Shown here one piece after another: positions 1 to 5,350 of a DNA stretch of 7,331 nucleotides (position 1 is the first letter of the stretch; the number at the start of each line of letters is the position of its first letter). Source of the stretch: JAENVU01 sp031362155 (GTDB lineage: Bacteria > Actinomycetota > Acidimicrobiia > IMCC26256 > JAENVU01); NCBI GenBank assembly GCA_031362155.1, contig JANLRZ010000108.1, positions 1 through 7,331 on the forward strand. The letters run 5' to 3'. A program made the translations under genes and the position numbers. A model generated the notes under the pieces. The model was not told the DNA's origin and searched no databases. It saw nothing but the letters and a program-made list of their open reading frames with translations.

Positions 1-1
1 C

Positions 2-445
2 GCGGCCCTCGACGAGTGGTTGGCGCCACGCCTCCAAGACGTCACGCGCCGCGCTCAACTCGAGCGCATCGACGTGGGCCGTCTGCTGCGCGACCTCGTC
101 GGTCACCACCGGGTCCACCAGCTCGATGCCATCGTGCCCACAACATTCACCCTGGCCAATGGACGGAGCGTTCCCATCGACTACAGCGGAGAGCAGCCGG
201 CGATTGCGGTTCGGGTGCAGGACCTCTACGGCACAACGACGCACCCGTCGGTAGCCGACGGGAAGATCCCCCTCGTCCTCCACCTGCTCTCGCCTGCCGG
301 GCGTCCGGTGCAGATCACCGCGGACCTTCCTGGTTTCTGGGCCGGCAGCTGGTCGGAGGTGCGCAAGGACATGGCCGGTCGGTACCCCAAACACCACTGG
401 CCACTCGAGCCCGCGTCGGCGTCGCCGCGCCGCTCTGGGAAGTAG
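2..445 (+). CDS. hrpB: ATP-dependent helicase HrpB, C-terminal end (partial, 5' end outside window)
   Basis: This is the last 147 residues of a DEAH-box ATP-dependent RNA helicase of the HrpB family; the reading frame is open through the left edge of the window. The helicase motor itself is outside the window, and what is visible is the family-specific C-terminal domain. The signature is the stretch LLSPAGRPVQITADLPGFW followed by GSWSEVRKDMAGRYPKHHWP near the end, which is the hallmark ending of HrpB proteins. The start of the visible part (ALDEWLAPRL) also fits the family. The last dozen residues after the WP motif are a short basic tail ending at TAG. HrpB is a superfamily 2 helicase whose cellular role differs between bacteria and is often non-essential. 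An internal TTG at 20-22 could be mistaken for a start, but homology runs upstream of it, so it is not the true start. Confidence 0.93.
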   Translation, partial: AALDEWLAPRLQDVTRRAQLERIDVGRLLRDLVGHHRVHQLDAIVPTTFTLANGRSVPIDYSGEQPAIAVRVQDLYGTTTHPSVADGKIPLVLHLLSPAGRPVQITADLPGFWAGSWSEVRKDMAGRYPKHHWPLEPASASPRRSGK

Positions 446-640
446 GACTCGGACGGTGGAAAAACGCTGGTGTCGGAGTGGCGAAGCACTCCCAGTGCAC
501 GCGACCCGTGGGAAGCGTGGTTCGCTGCCGCATGAACCGGCGGCGTCGAGGTCGCCGACGAAGGGTTCCGGGTCGGCACCACGGACACGGATTCAGCGGA
601 CGACGTTTCCCGGCGCCCGGGGCCGGGAAGACGTCTTGGC
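446..640. other. Intergenic region after hrpB with a weak stem-loop
   Basis: No recognisable gene lies between the helicase stop and the small membrane protein. A 6-base stem with 6-base loop (GGAGTG GCGAAG CACTCC, 475-492) lies 30 bases after the hrpB stop and could be a weak terminator, but no T-run follows. Just before the next gene is a perfect 10-base palindrome, AAGACGTCTT at 629-638. A 21-codon GTG-started frame inside the gap (ending TGA near 535) is too short to support as a gene. Confidence 0.4.
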
Positions 641-946
641 ATGGAGACCATCATCATCATTGCAGTCATCGTCGTCGTGATCGTCGTGATCCTGGCCGTT
701 GTCCTCGCCAAACGGCGCGGCGAGGTCCGGGACACGGAGCATCGTCACGAGGCACAGGAACGCCGGGACCTGGCGAAGGTCAGCGACCTCGAAGCTGATC
801 GGCGCAGTGCCGAGGCCGAAGAGCGAGCCGCCCGGGCCAAGCGCGAGACCATCGCGGCCGAACAACAGCAGATGGCCGCCGCGAGCCATCGGGCAGCGGC
901 CGACGACCTCAACGCGCAAGCGGACGACATCGATCCCGACAACTAA
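641..946 (+). CDS. Small single-pass membrane protein with charged coiled-coil tail
   Basis: A 101-residue protein of unknown function. Residues 4-23 are an almost pure Ile/Val/Ala/Leu membrane helix directly after the start, followed by the basic stop-transfer group KRR. By the positive-inside rule the N-terminus would be outside and the long tail cytoplasmic. Residues 27-95 are rich in Glu, Arg, Ala and Gln with no Pro or Gly breaks (for example EAEERAARAKRETIAAEQQQ), predicting a long helix or coiled coil. The C-terminus is acidic (DDIDPDN). The ATG is preceded by GGGAAG at 625-630, a purine-rich but rather distant ribosome site. Such one-helix, charged-tail proteins are common in actinobacteria and I know of no assigned role. 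It lies on the same strand as the next gene, 117 bases away, so co-transcription is possible but not shown. Codon bias is GC-rich, consistent with a real gene. Confidence 0.75.
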   Translation: METIIIIAVIVVVIVVILAVVLAKRRGEVRDTEHRHEAQERRDLAKVSDLEADRRSAEAEERAARAKRETIAAEQQQMAAASHRAAADDLNAQADDIDPDN

Positions 947-1052
947 CGGCAGCTTGCGCGGCCACACATGGCCAACCCAATGCTCGCCCTCTTCTCGGAC
1001 ACGTTGTCGTGACGCAGGCCTCGACGGTCCAGAGGGGTCCAGTTGGGGTGGC

Positions 1053-1056
1053 AGGA
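1053..1056 (+). promoter_or_regulatory. Ribosome binding site fixing the start of the lipid-kinase gene
   Basis: AGGA sits seven bases before the ATG at 1064. This supports that ATG over the in-frame TTG at 1043, which has no good upstream site and would add only seven residues (MGWQDKS). Confidence 0.6.
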
Positions 1057-1063
1057 TAAATCG

Positions 1064-2440
1064 ATGGAGCGCCGCCGCGTCTTCGCGTTTATTGCGTTCG
1101 CGACGCTGGTCGCCTCGGCGGTCGTCGCCGTCGTCTTGATCGACGCGGTGACCGCAGTCGCGGTTGCGCTCGGTGCCGTGTTGATGACTGGCGTGAGCGG
1201 TTGGTACCTCGTCACGACCACCGGAATTGGGCGAGCGATCGGCGGCGTCGTCGTTGCCGGCGGGTTCGTCGTTCTCCTCTCGGTCTCGTCGAGCGCCAGC
1301 TCGCAACTCGCATTCGTCGCGCTGCTCTTCGTCAGCCTCGCGGTGTCCATCGGTGGCGCTCGGTATGCGCTCGGGCGCGATCGGAAGAGTTTGCGAGCGG
1401 CACCACCGCCCGGCGTGCCGGTCGGGCCGGCCGCGCGCCCGGCACTCATCGTCAATCCGCGATCCGGTGACGGTGTTGCCGACGCCGTCGGCCTGATCGA
1501 CGCTGCGAAAGCACGAGGTATCGAGGTCGTCATGCTGGATGAGGGCCTCGACCTCGCCGAACTCGCGGCACGAGCGATCGCCGCGGGTGCCGATGCCATC
1601 GGCATGGCCGGCGGTGACGGATCCCAGGCCGTGGTGGCGTCACTCGCGATGAAGCACAGGATCGCGCACGTGTGCATACCGGCCGGCACCCGGAACCATT
1701 TCGCGCTGGACCTCGGACTCGATCGCGACGACGTCATCGGAGCCCTCGATGCGTTCGGGGATGCACACGAACGGCGGGTCGATCTCGCCCAGATCGGAGA
1801 TCGGGTCTTCGTCAACAACGTGTCGCTCGGCGCGTACGCCACCGTCGTGCAATCGTCCGAATATCGCGAAGCGAAGGTCCGCACCGCGGCGTCGATGCTG
1901 CCCGAACTCTTCGGACATGACGGTCCGACCTGCCCGATGACCTTCGGTGGTCCAGACGGTGAACTCCACCACGACGCGGCACTGCTCCTGGTTGCCAACA
2001 ATGCATACACGTTGACTCGGCTCTCGGGGCTGGGCACGCGCGAGAAGCTCGATGGCGGTGAACTCGGCGTCGCTGCTGTCGAAATCGACTCCGCATTGGA
2101 GGTGGCGGGTTTCGTGGCCGCGGAGGCTGCCGGACTACTCGGTAACTACCGGGGGTTTCATGAGTGGACGACCGCGGAGTTCCGGGTTGATGCCGACGGG
2201 CCGATCGAGGCCGGGGTCGACGGCGAGGCGCTCACCCTCGATCCGCCGCTCGAGTTCCGGTCGCTTCCGGGCGCTCTCCGGGTCCGGATTCCAAGTCATG
2301 CGCCGGGATGGTCGCCCGCGGCGCTGTCCCCACCCTCGGTCTGGTGGACCGTCCGGACCTTGGCCCACGTCCTGGCCGGGCACCGGACCACCGTCGCCGA
2401 CCACGAATCGGCTCCGTCGATGCCTGCCCGAGGCAGCTGA
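1064..2440 (+). CDS. Diacylglycerol kinase-family protein with N-terminal membrane domain
   Basis: A 458-residue protein. Residues about 5-98 form four predicted membrane helices (roughly 6-27, 28-49, 58-75, 80-98). A Pro-rich linker leads to a DAGK catalytic domain. Visible catalytic-domain landmarks are ALIVNPRSGDG at about 127-137 (nucleotide-binding start), AGGDGSQAV with GGDGS at 183-187, and IPAGTRNHFA at 205-214, the classic P-x-GT-x-N-x-F-A motif. The usual GGDGT is GGDGS here, a conservative change. The rest fits the beta-sandwich half of lipid kinases. Family knowledge: these enzymes phosphorylate diacylglycerol, sphingoid or related lipids using ATP at the membrane; the exact substrate cannot be read from sequence. 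The membrane segments suggest it is anchored at the inner face. The C-terminal 45 residues lie beyond the catalytic fold. The gene is followed by a strong hairpin, so it probably ends its transcription unit. Long open frames on the opposite strand here are antisense shadows. Confidence 0.9.
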   Translation: MERRRVFAFIAFATLVASAVVAVVLIDAVTAVAVALGAVLMTGVSGWYLVTTTGIGRAIGGVVVAGGFVVLLSVSSSASSQLAFVALLFVSLAVSIGGARYALGRDRKSLRAAPPPGVPVGPAARPALIVNPRSGDGVADAVGLIDAAKARGIEVVMLDEGLDLAELAARAIAAGADAIGMAGGDGSQAVVASLAMKHRIAHVCIPAGTRNHFALDLGLDRDDVIGALDAFGDAHERRVDLAQIGDRVFVNNVSLGAYATVVQSSEYREAKVRTAASMLPELFGHDGPTCPMTFGGPDGELHHDAALLLVANNAYTLTRLSGLGTREKLDGGELGVAAVEIDSALEVAGFVAAEAAGLLGNYRGFHEWTTAEFRVDADGPIEAGVDGEALTLDPPLEFRSLPGALRVRIPSHAPGWSPAALSPPSVWWTVRTLAHVLAGHRTTVADHESAPSMPARGS

Positions 2441-2472
2441 GGTCGTCGGCACCTCCGCGATCGGTCGCGACA

Positions 2473-2496
2473 CAGCCGGGGTCTGAACCCCGGCTG
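2473..2496 (+). terminator. Strong GC hairpin after the lipid-kinase gene, probable terminator
   Basis: A perfect 9-base stem (CAGCCGGGG / CCCCGGCTG) closes a 6-base loop (TCTGAA), 32 bases after the kinase stop. There is no clean T-run after it on the + strand, as is common for actinobacterial terminators. The - strand toxin gene ends about 180 bases further on, so the hairpin lies between convergent genes and could serve both directions. Confidence 0.6.
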
Positions 2497-2675
2497 ATCT
2501 GCCCGTTCTCATTCCGCAGGTCAGCCGTGGTGTCGGAGGGATGAGTTGCACCATGACCCCACGACGTGATCAAGCGACTTCTGGCGTGAGACCAAACTCA
2601 GCAGCGGACCCGACGACGGACACGGCGCGCCACGGAGTTCCCGGGCTTCCGCGGATGCCCCGTCGCCGCTCTGGG

Positions 2676-2990
2676 TCAGAGTCCGAGCAAGTCGGCGATG
2701 AGCTCTCGGATCTGTTGGAGCGTCACGGGCCCGACGTTCGTGCCCGTCGTGTCGACGATGCGGTCGACGCTGATCGTCGTGGGGAGATGCGTCTGAGCGA
2801 CACCGAACGAGGCGATGTCGACCTCGCTCAACCATCCTCGCTTGACCGTCGTGCAGGGGACGACCACGATCGCGTGTTGCCGGAACTCGAGCACATCGTC
2901 GGACGTGACGACGATTGCCGGTCGGATGAACCCGGGCTCACCACGTGCGGGGGTGCCGAAGTCGCAGCGGACGATGTCACCGGCTCGCAT
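2676..2990 (-). CDS. MazF/PemK-type toxin (endoribonuclease family)
   Basis: A 104-residue member of the MazF/PemK/CcdB-fold toxin family, whose studied members cut RNA at short sequences. Landmarks are GDIVRCDFG at the N-terminus, the loop GEPGFIRPAIVVTSD with the conserved Arg23-Pro24, and VVVPCTT (residues 42-48) carrying the conserved Thr/Ser of the active-site region. The C-terminal part (ISVDRIVDTT, then VTLQQIRELIADLLGL) is typical of the family and looks complete. The chosen ATG matches the usual MxxGDIV beginning. An upstream in-frame ATG at 3036-3038 would add 16 residues (starting MTTTWPYW) and lengthen the overlap with the antitoxin from 14 to 62 bases. Neither start has a convincing ribosome site, which fits translational coupling to the antitoxin gene. 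It forms an operon with the antitoxin. All expected core residues are present, so it is probably active, but the RNA target cannot be predicted. Confidence 0.88.
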   Translation of the reverse strand: MRAGDIVRCDFGTPARGEPGFIRPAIVVTSDDVLEFRQHAIVVVPCTTVKRGWLSEVDIASFGVAQTHLPTTISVDRIVDTTGTNVGPVTLQQIRELIADLLGL

Positions 2991-3198
2991 CAGCGACGTC
3001 GCTTGCCGACGCGTCCAGTACGGCCACGTCGTGGTCATCGAGAGATGCGCTGGAGAGTTGAGAACCGATGATGCGACGACGTTCCCGTCGGATCAGCTTC
3101 TCGACCTGTGCGTCGAGCGTGAGACCGTCGCGATCCGCGAGCTGCCGCAGCGCATCACGGGTCTGGACCGAGACCTTGATGGTAGTCGTTTCAGGCAT
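2977..3198 (-). CDS. Ribbon-helix-helix antitoxin (MazE-like partner of the toxin)
   Basis: A 73-residue protein. Residues about 4-45 (TTTIKVSVQTRDALRQLA, then a second helix ending KLIRRERRR) read as a ribbon-helix-helix DNA-binding domain: a beta strand followed by two helices. The C-terminal tail (about 46-73, with DDHDVAVLDASASDVADASR) is acidic and probably flexible, the part that usually wraps the toxin. Its position just before and overlapping the toxin gene by 14 bases is the standard antitoxin-toxin order. Family knowledge: such antitoxins neutralise the toxin and repress their own promoter. The ATG at 3198 is chosen because the domain starts there; an in-frame extension to 3279 has no domain match and would run through the promoter-like element. 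A -10-like box seven bases upstream suggests a leaderless message. Confidence 0.85.
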   Translation of the reverse strand: MPETTTIKVSVQTRDALRQLADRDGLTLDAQVEKLIRRERRRIIGSQLSSASLDDHDVAVLDASASDVADASR

Positions 3199-3205
3199 AC
3201 CATCA

Positions 3206-3211
3206 AGTATA
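3206..3211 (-). promoter_or_regulatory. Probable -10 box of the antitoxin-toxin operon (leaderless start)
   Basis: On the - strand the hexamer TATACT ends seven bases before the antitoxin ATG, so transcription would begin at or next to the ATG. No Shine-Dalgarno sequence is present in those bases. No good -35 hexamer is visible at 16-19 bases spacing. The box sits inside two copies of ATACC spaced 12 bases apart, which could be bound by the antitoxin itself. Confidence 0.45.
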
Positions 3212-3318
3212 CCGTTTGCTGTAATCCACGATTGTCGATCAGTTTGGGCGCCCGTGGGACTGGGTACATCAAGAGGCAAGGCGATTTCTCAGACGATTCA
3301 ACGATAGATGGGCCCGCC

Positions 3319-3750
3319 GTGACCTCCTTGCAATGCGACTACGTCATCTACATAACCGGCAACGCCGGCACGGTGTGGAATGCCCTCACCGATGCCGACG
3401 CCACTGGCGCGTGGTGGGGCCACAGCAACGTCTCTGACTGGAAGGTCGGGTCGACCTGGAAGCACGTCCGGGCCGACGGAAGCGGCGAGGTCGACGGTGT
3501 AGGTGAGGTGCTCGAGAGCGTCCGACCAAACCGCCTTGCAATGACCTTTCCGACGCTCAAGCCATCGACGGTGGCCTTCGACCTGGAGGAGTTCACCGAC
3601 TTCGTCAGACTCACGATGACCCACACCGAACTGGACGATGAGGCGACATGCTCGGGCGTCGCCCGTGTTTGGCCGGCGCTGCTTTCCAACCTCAAGACCT
3701 ACCTCGAATCAGGCAAAGTGATGGCGACGCCCCCGCTCTCGTCCCTCTGA
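3319..3750 (+). CDS. SRPBCC / AHSA1-like domain protein
   Basis: A 143-residue protein of the SRPBCC (START/Bet v1-like) superfamily, AHSA1-type branch, with a hydrophobic ligand cavity in the known structures. Evidence is the sequence pattern: an N-terminal strand (YVIYITGNAGTVWNALTD), the motif TGAWWG, SDWKVGSTWKH, a middle strand pair, VRLTMTHTELD, and the C-terminal helix WPALLSNLKTYLESG, which closely follows the family ending. Length is normal for a single domain. The GTG start at 3319 is chosen because homology begins a few residues later; there is no clear ribosome site, and a four-codon frame (ATG at 3308 to TGA) overlaps the GTG. The frame stays open far upstream, but that part is antisense to the antitoxin and is not coding. 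It is divergent from the toxin-antitoxin operon, sharing a 120-base intergenic region. The ligand or reaction is unknown. Confidence 0.85.
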   Translation: MTSLQCDYVIYITGNAGTVWNALTDADATGAWWGHSNVSDWKVGSTWKHVRADGSGEVDGVGEVLESVRPNRLAMTFPTLKPSTVAFDLEEFTDFVRLTMTHTELDDEATCSGVARVWPALLSNLKTYLESGKVMATPPLSSL

Positions 3751-4186
3751 AGCGCGGTGTCATAGGCGGCCCGACGTCGAGTTCCCTGGGCGTACCTTGA
3801 ACCCTGGACGTTCCGAGCGTTGGCCGAGTCACATTGAGCGTTTCGAGGCGCAACGCCGTAACGCTCCCGCTCGTTTGCATGCGATTCTCCCTCGGATGTC
3901 ACCCGCAAGCAGTGGTCTCATTGAGCGTGTTGAGCGTCATGCCCGACCTGCGTTGGTGCGGTGGGTGATGAAGACGGCTTGCGCTGTCCTGGATCAGGTC
4001 CACCCGGTCGAGGAACGCCGACTTGCGCCTCGACGCATCTGAGAGATATCTCGCCTCGCCTCCGAGGCTCGTGTCATGTCACAAAGCGTCGGTCCTCGTG
4101 CGACCGTCCAGTGGAAAATCGAGGAGAGCCCCACATCCGGTTGCTTGAACGGCTCGTCGCCGGTGCCTACTCGTACGAGCAGCACA
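3751..4186. other. Region without a recognisable gene, containing short repeats
   Basis: About 430 bases in which I recognise no protein family in any frame. The longest + frame (3797-4042, TTG start, 81 residues, Arg-rich) carries two similar segments, IERFEAQRRNAPARL and IERVERHARPALVRW, from a direct repeat CATTGAGCGT at 3832 and 3919 (87 bases apart, in frame), so a small helical protein cannot be excluded. A 10-base palindrome GAGATATCTC lies at 4043-4052. GC content looks lower toward the right end than in the lipid-kinase gene. It may be debris left by the loss that also cut the neighbouring VOC gene. Confidence 0.4.
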
Positions 4187-4366
4187 TCATCCGTAGTCAA
4201 CGACGCCCATGAACTCCAGGCGCGCTCCCTCAGAAGGCATGGATGCCCATTCTTCGTTGTGGACAAACGTGACCTCGCCGCCCATGACATCGGCGTAGAA
4301 GGCCGCCAATCCCCCCGGATCCGGACACGCCAAGGTGACCGAGCTGAAGCGGATGGCGCTTGACAT
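4187..4366 (-). pseudogene. VOC/glyoxalase-family protein, truncated at the C-terminus
   Basis: Fifty-nine residues that match the first half of a vicinal oxygen chelate (glyoxalase/dioxygenase-like) domain: an initial strand SSVTLACPDPGGLAAFYADV, then MGGEVTFVHNEEWASM and a strand ending ARLEFMGVVDYG before TGA. A normal single-domain member is about 115-130 residues, with a second beta-alpha-beta-beta-beta half providing the rest of the metal and substrate site. That half is missing, and none of the three - strand frames beyond the stop reads as VOC sequence, so this looks like a deletion or replacement near 4187 and not a simple frameshift. The ATG at 4366 is chosen over an upstream one at 4450 because the domain begins there; GGTGA lies a few bases before it. 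Probably non-functional, although a half-module protein that dimerises cannot be strictly excluded. Confidence 0.7.
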
Positions 4367-4596
4367 GCGTTCACCGTAACTTGGCGGGGCGGCGATCGCC
4401 GCTGTGCTGATGGCATTCGTGAGCCCTACGCCTTCCAAGCCTTCACCCATCGCAAGAGTCTCGCCTTGTCTTCAATCGACACGGCTAGCACAACGGTCGT
4501 GAATACCGAGCGCCCGGCTTGGGTAGAAGCCGGTCTGGTGATCGGCTATTCGGTGGTGATTCTGCCCTGGCGAGGTGTGCGCAAGGTTGCCCGACG

Positions 4597-4884
4597 TCAG
4601 GTCAACGAGGTACTGCTGGCAATCTTGTGCTGTAGAATGTTCGCCTCAGTGATGGTCGCCTGTTGGTCATCGCTCGGCCCCGATCCACGGAACGCCTCGA
4701 CGGACTCAACCGAATCCCATTGCTCGAAGATGTTGACTCGATCCGCCTCGAGCGGGTCAGCGGACAGATGGAAGTCGATGCAGCCGGGCGCCGAACGACC
4801 CGCCCGAATGACTCCCTCGCAGTCTTGGAGATAGCTGGTGCGTTGGTCGGGATCGACCCGGAGAAAGCCTGCGACAATGATCAT
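4597..4884 (-). CDS. Antibiotic biosynthesis monooxygenase (ABM) domain protein, putative quinol monooxygenase type
   Basis: A complete 95-residue ABM-domain protein, a dimeric ferredoxin-like fold found in small cofactor-free monooxygenases and in enzymes of unknown substrate. It starts with the first strand MIIVAGFLRVDPDQR, continues through helix 1 (SYLQDCEGVIRAGRSAPGCI), the strand DFHLSADPLEADRVNIFEQW, helix 2 (SVESVEAFRGSGPSDDQQ) and ends with a strand and short Ser/Thr tail. PGC-hydrophobic-DF and NIFEQW are the usual family landmarks. Length is typical. The Shine-Dalgarno signal is weak. Another frame of 58 codons ends in an ATGA overlap with this start, but its composition does not look coding. 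The substrate is unknown; members act on quinols or polyketide anthrones, or serve as unassigned small enzymes. It is an orphan here, separated by over 170 bases from the genes on either side. Confidence 0.85.
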   Translation of the reverse strand: MIIVAGFLRVDPDQRTSYLQDCEGVIRAGRSAPGCIDFHLSADPLEADRVNIFEQWDSVESVEAFRGSGPSDDQQATITEANILQHKIASSTSLT

Positions 4885-4906
4885 CGGCCGTTTCTAGCAT
4901 CGTTCA

Positions 4907-5008
4907 CTACTGCGCAGAGTTGGGATTCAGGGACACGGGCCTGAACCGAACTCGGTCGCCTGGTGTCAGTGTGACATCGAGATTCTGCGTCTCGCTCGTC
5001 GCGGACCA
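4907..5008 (-). pseudogene. Possible C-terminal shred of a KipI/PxpB-type (5-oxoprolinase subunit B-like) protein
   Basis: A 33-residue open stretch between stops, in the gap between the ABM and DUF1905 genes. It contains VTLTPGDRVRFRPVS, which resembles the end of allophanate hydrolase subunit 1 / KipI / PxpB proteins, where a PGDRVRF-x-PV motif closes the domain. There is no start codon or upstream domain, so if the resemblance is real it is a gene remnant. The match rests on one short motif and may be chance. Confidence 0.25.
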
Positions 5009-5059
5009 TCAGCCCGGTGGCTGCGACACGTTGGTGTGCTGTGCCCCGTTTGGTCATGG

Positions 5060-5350
5060 TCAGCTGAGACGCTGCTGTAGGTGCACGGCCACGTTGTCGC
5101 CGATTCCCTTGCCGAGGGTTTTGCGGAGTGCTGCTTTGAGCGGGACCATGTGGGTTCCGTCACCCATCGGGAGCAGCGTTGCTTGGAAGGGTTTGCCATC
5201 GATGGTGCCAGCGACCTTGACCGCTTTGCGGGTAGCGAAGATGTCGCCGGAATCAGGCATGGCGACACATGTCCATCCGCTGTTCGCTTCGGTCGTGATC
5301 GACGCAGTGAATGTTTCGTCGATGAGCTCAGGCTTCTTCGCTGTAGTCAT
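5060..5350 (-). CDS. DUF1905 domain-containing protein
   Basis: A 96-residue protein made of a single DUF1905 domain, a small beta-barrel-like domain of unknown function. Family landmarks in order: FTASITTEANSGWTCVAMP (N-terminal strands), DIFATRKAVKVAGTIDGKPF (the middle KV-x-GTIDG-x-PF block), LLPMGDGTHMVPLKAALRK, and the C-terminal GKGIGDNVAVHLQQRL. All blocks are present and the length is normal for the free-standing form. In other bacteria DUF1905 is often fused to a YdeI/OmpD-associated domain; that part is absent here. The ATG overlaps the stop codon of the upstream hydrolase gene by ATGA (5347-5350), so the two are translated from one message and probably coupled; there is no good independent ribosome site. 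The molecular role is unknown. Confidence 0.87.
   Translation of the reverse strand: MTTAKKPELIDETFTASITTEANSGWTCVAMPDSGDIFATRKAVKVAGTIDGKPFQATLLPMGDGTHMVPLKAALRKTLGKGIGDNVAVHLQQRLS

Noticed and set aside
16..798. Open frame of 260 codons on the + strand at the left end
   Set aside because: It overlaps the HrpB C-terminus in another frame, and the product is Arg/Pro/His-rich with no domain.
960..973. Hairpin GGCCA-CACA-TGGCC after the small membrane protein as a terminator
   Set aside because: Only a 5-base stem with no T-run; too weak to call.
943..2037. Long open frame (364 codons) on the - strand across the lipid-kinase gene
   Set aside because: It is antisense to a clearly recognisable kinase and is rich in Ser, Arg, Pro and Ala, the typical mirror of GC-biased codons.
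2473..2496. Possible tRNA T-arm (loop reads TTCAGAC on the - strand)
   Set aside because: The conserved A at the fifth loop position is G here, and there is no anticodon arm or acceptor stem around it; the hairpin is better read as a terminator.
2815..3318. N-terminal extension of the SRPBCC frame that would make a 311-residue protein
   Set aside because: It lies antisense to the toxin and antitoxin genes and shows no domain; the SRPBCC domain begins right after the GTG at 3319.
4466..4834. Open frame on the + strand opposite the ABM gene
   Set aside because: Most of it is antisense to the ABM gene. The first 40 codons are hydrophobic in places, but no family is recognised and there is no ribosome site.
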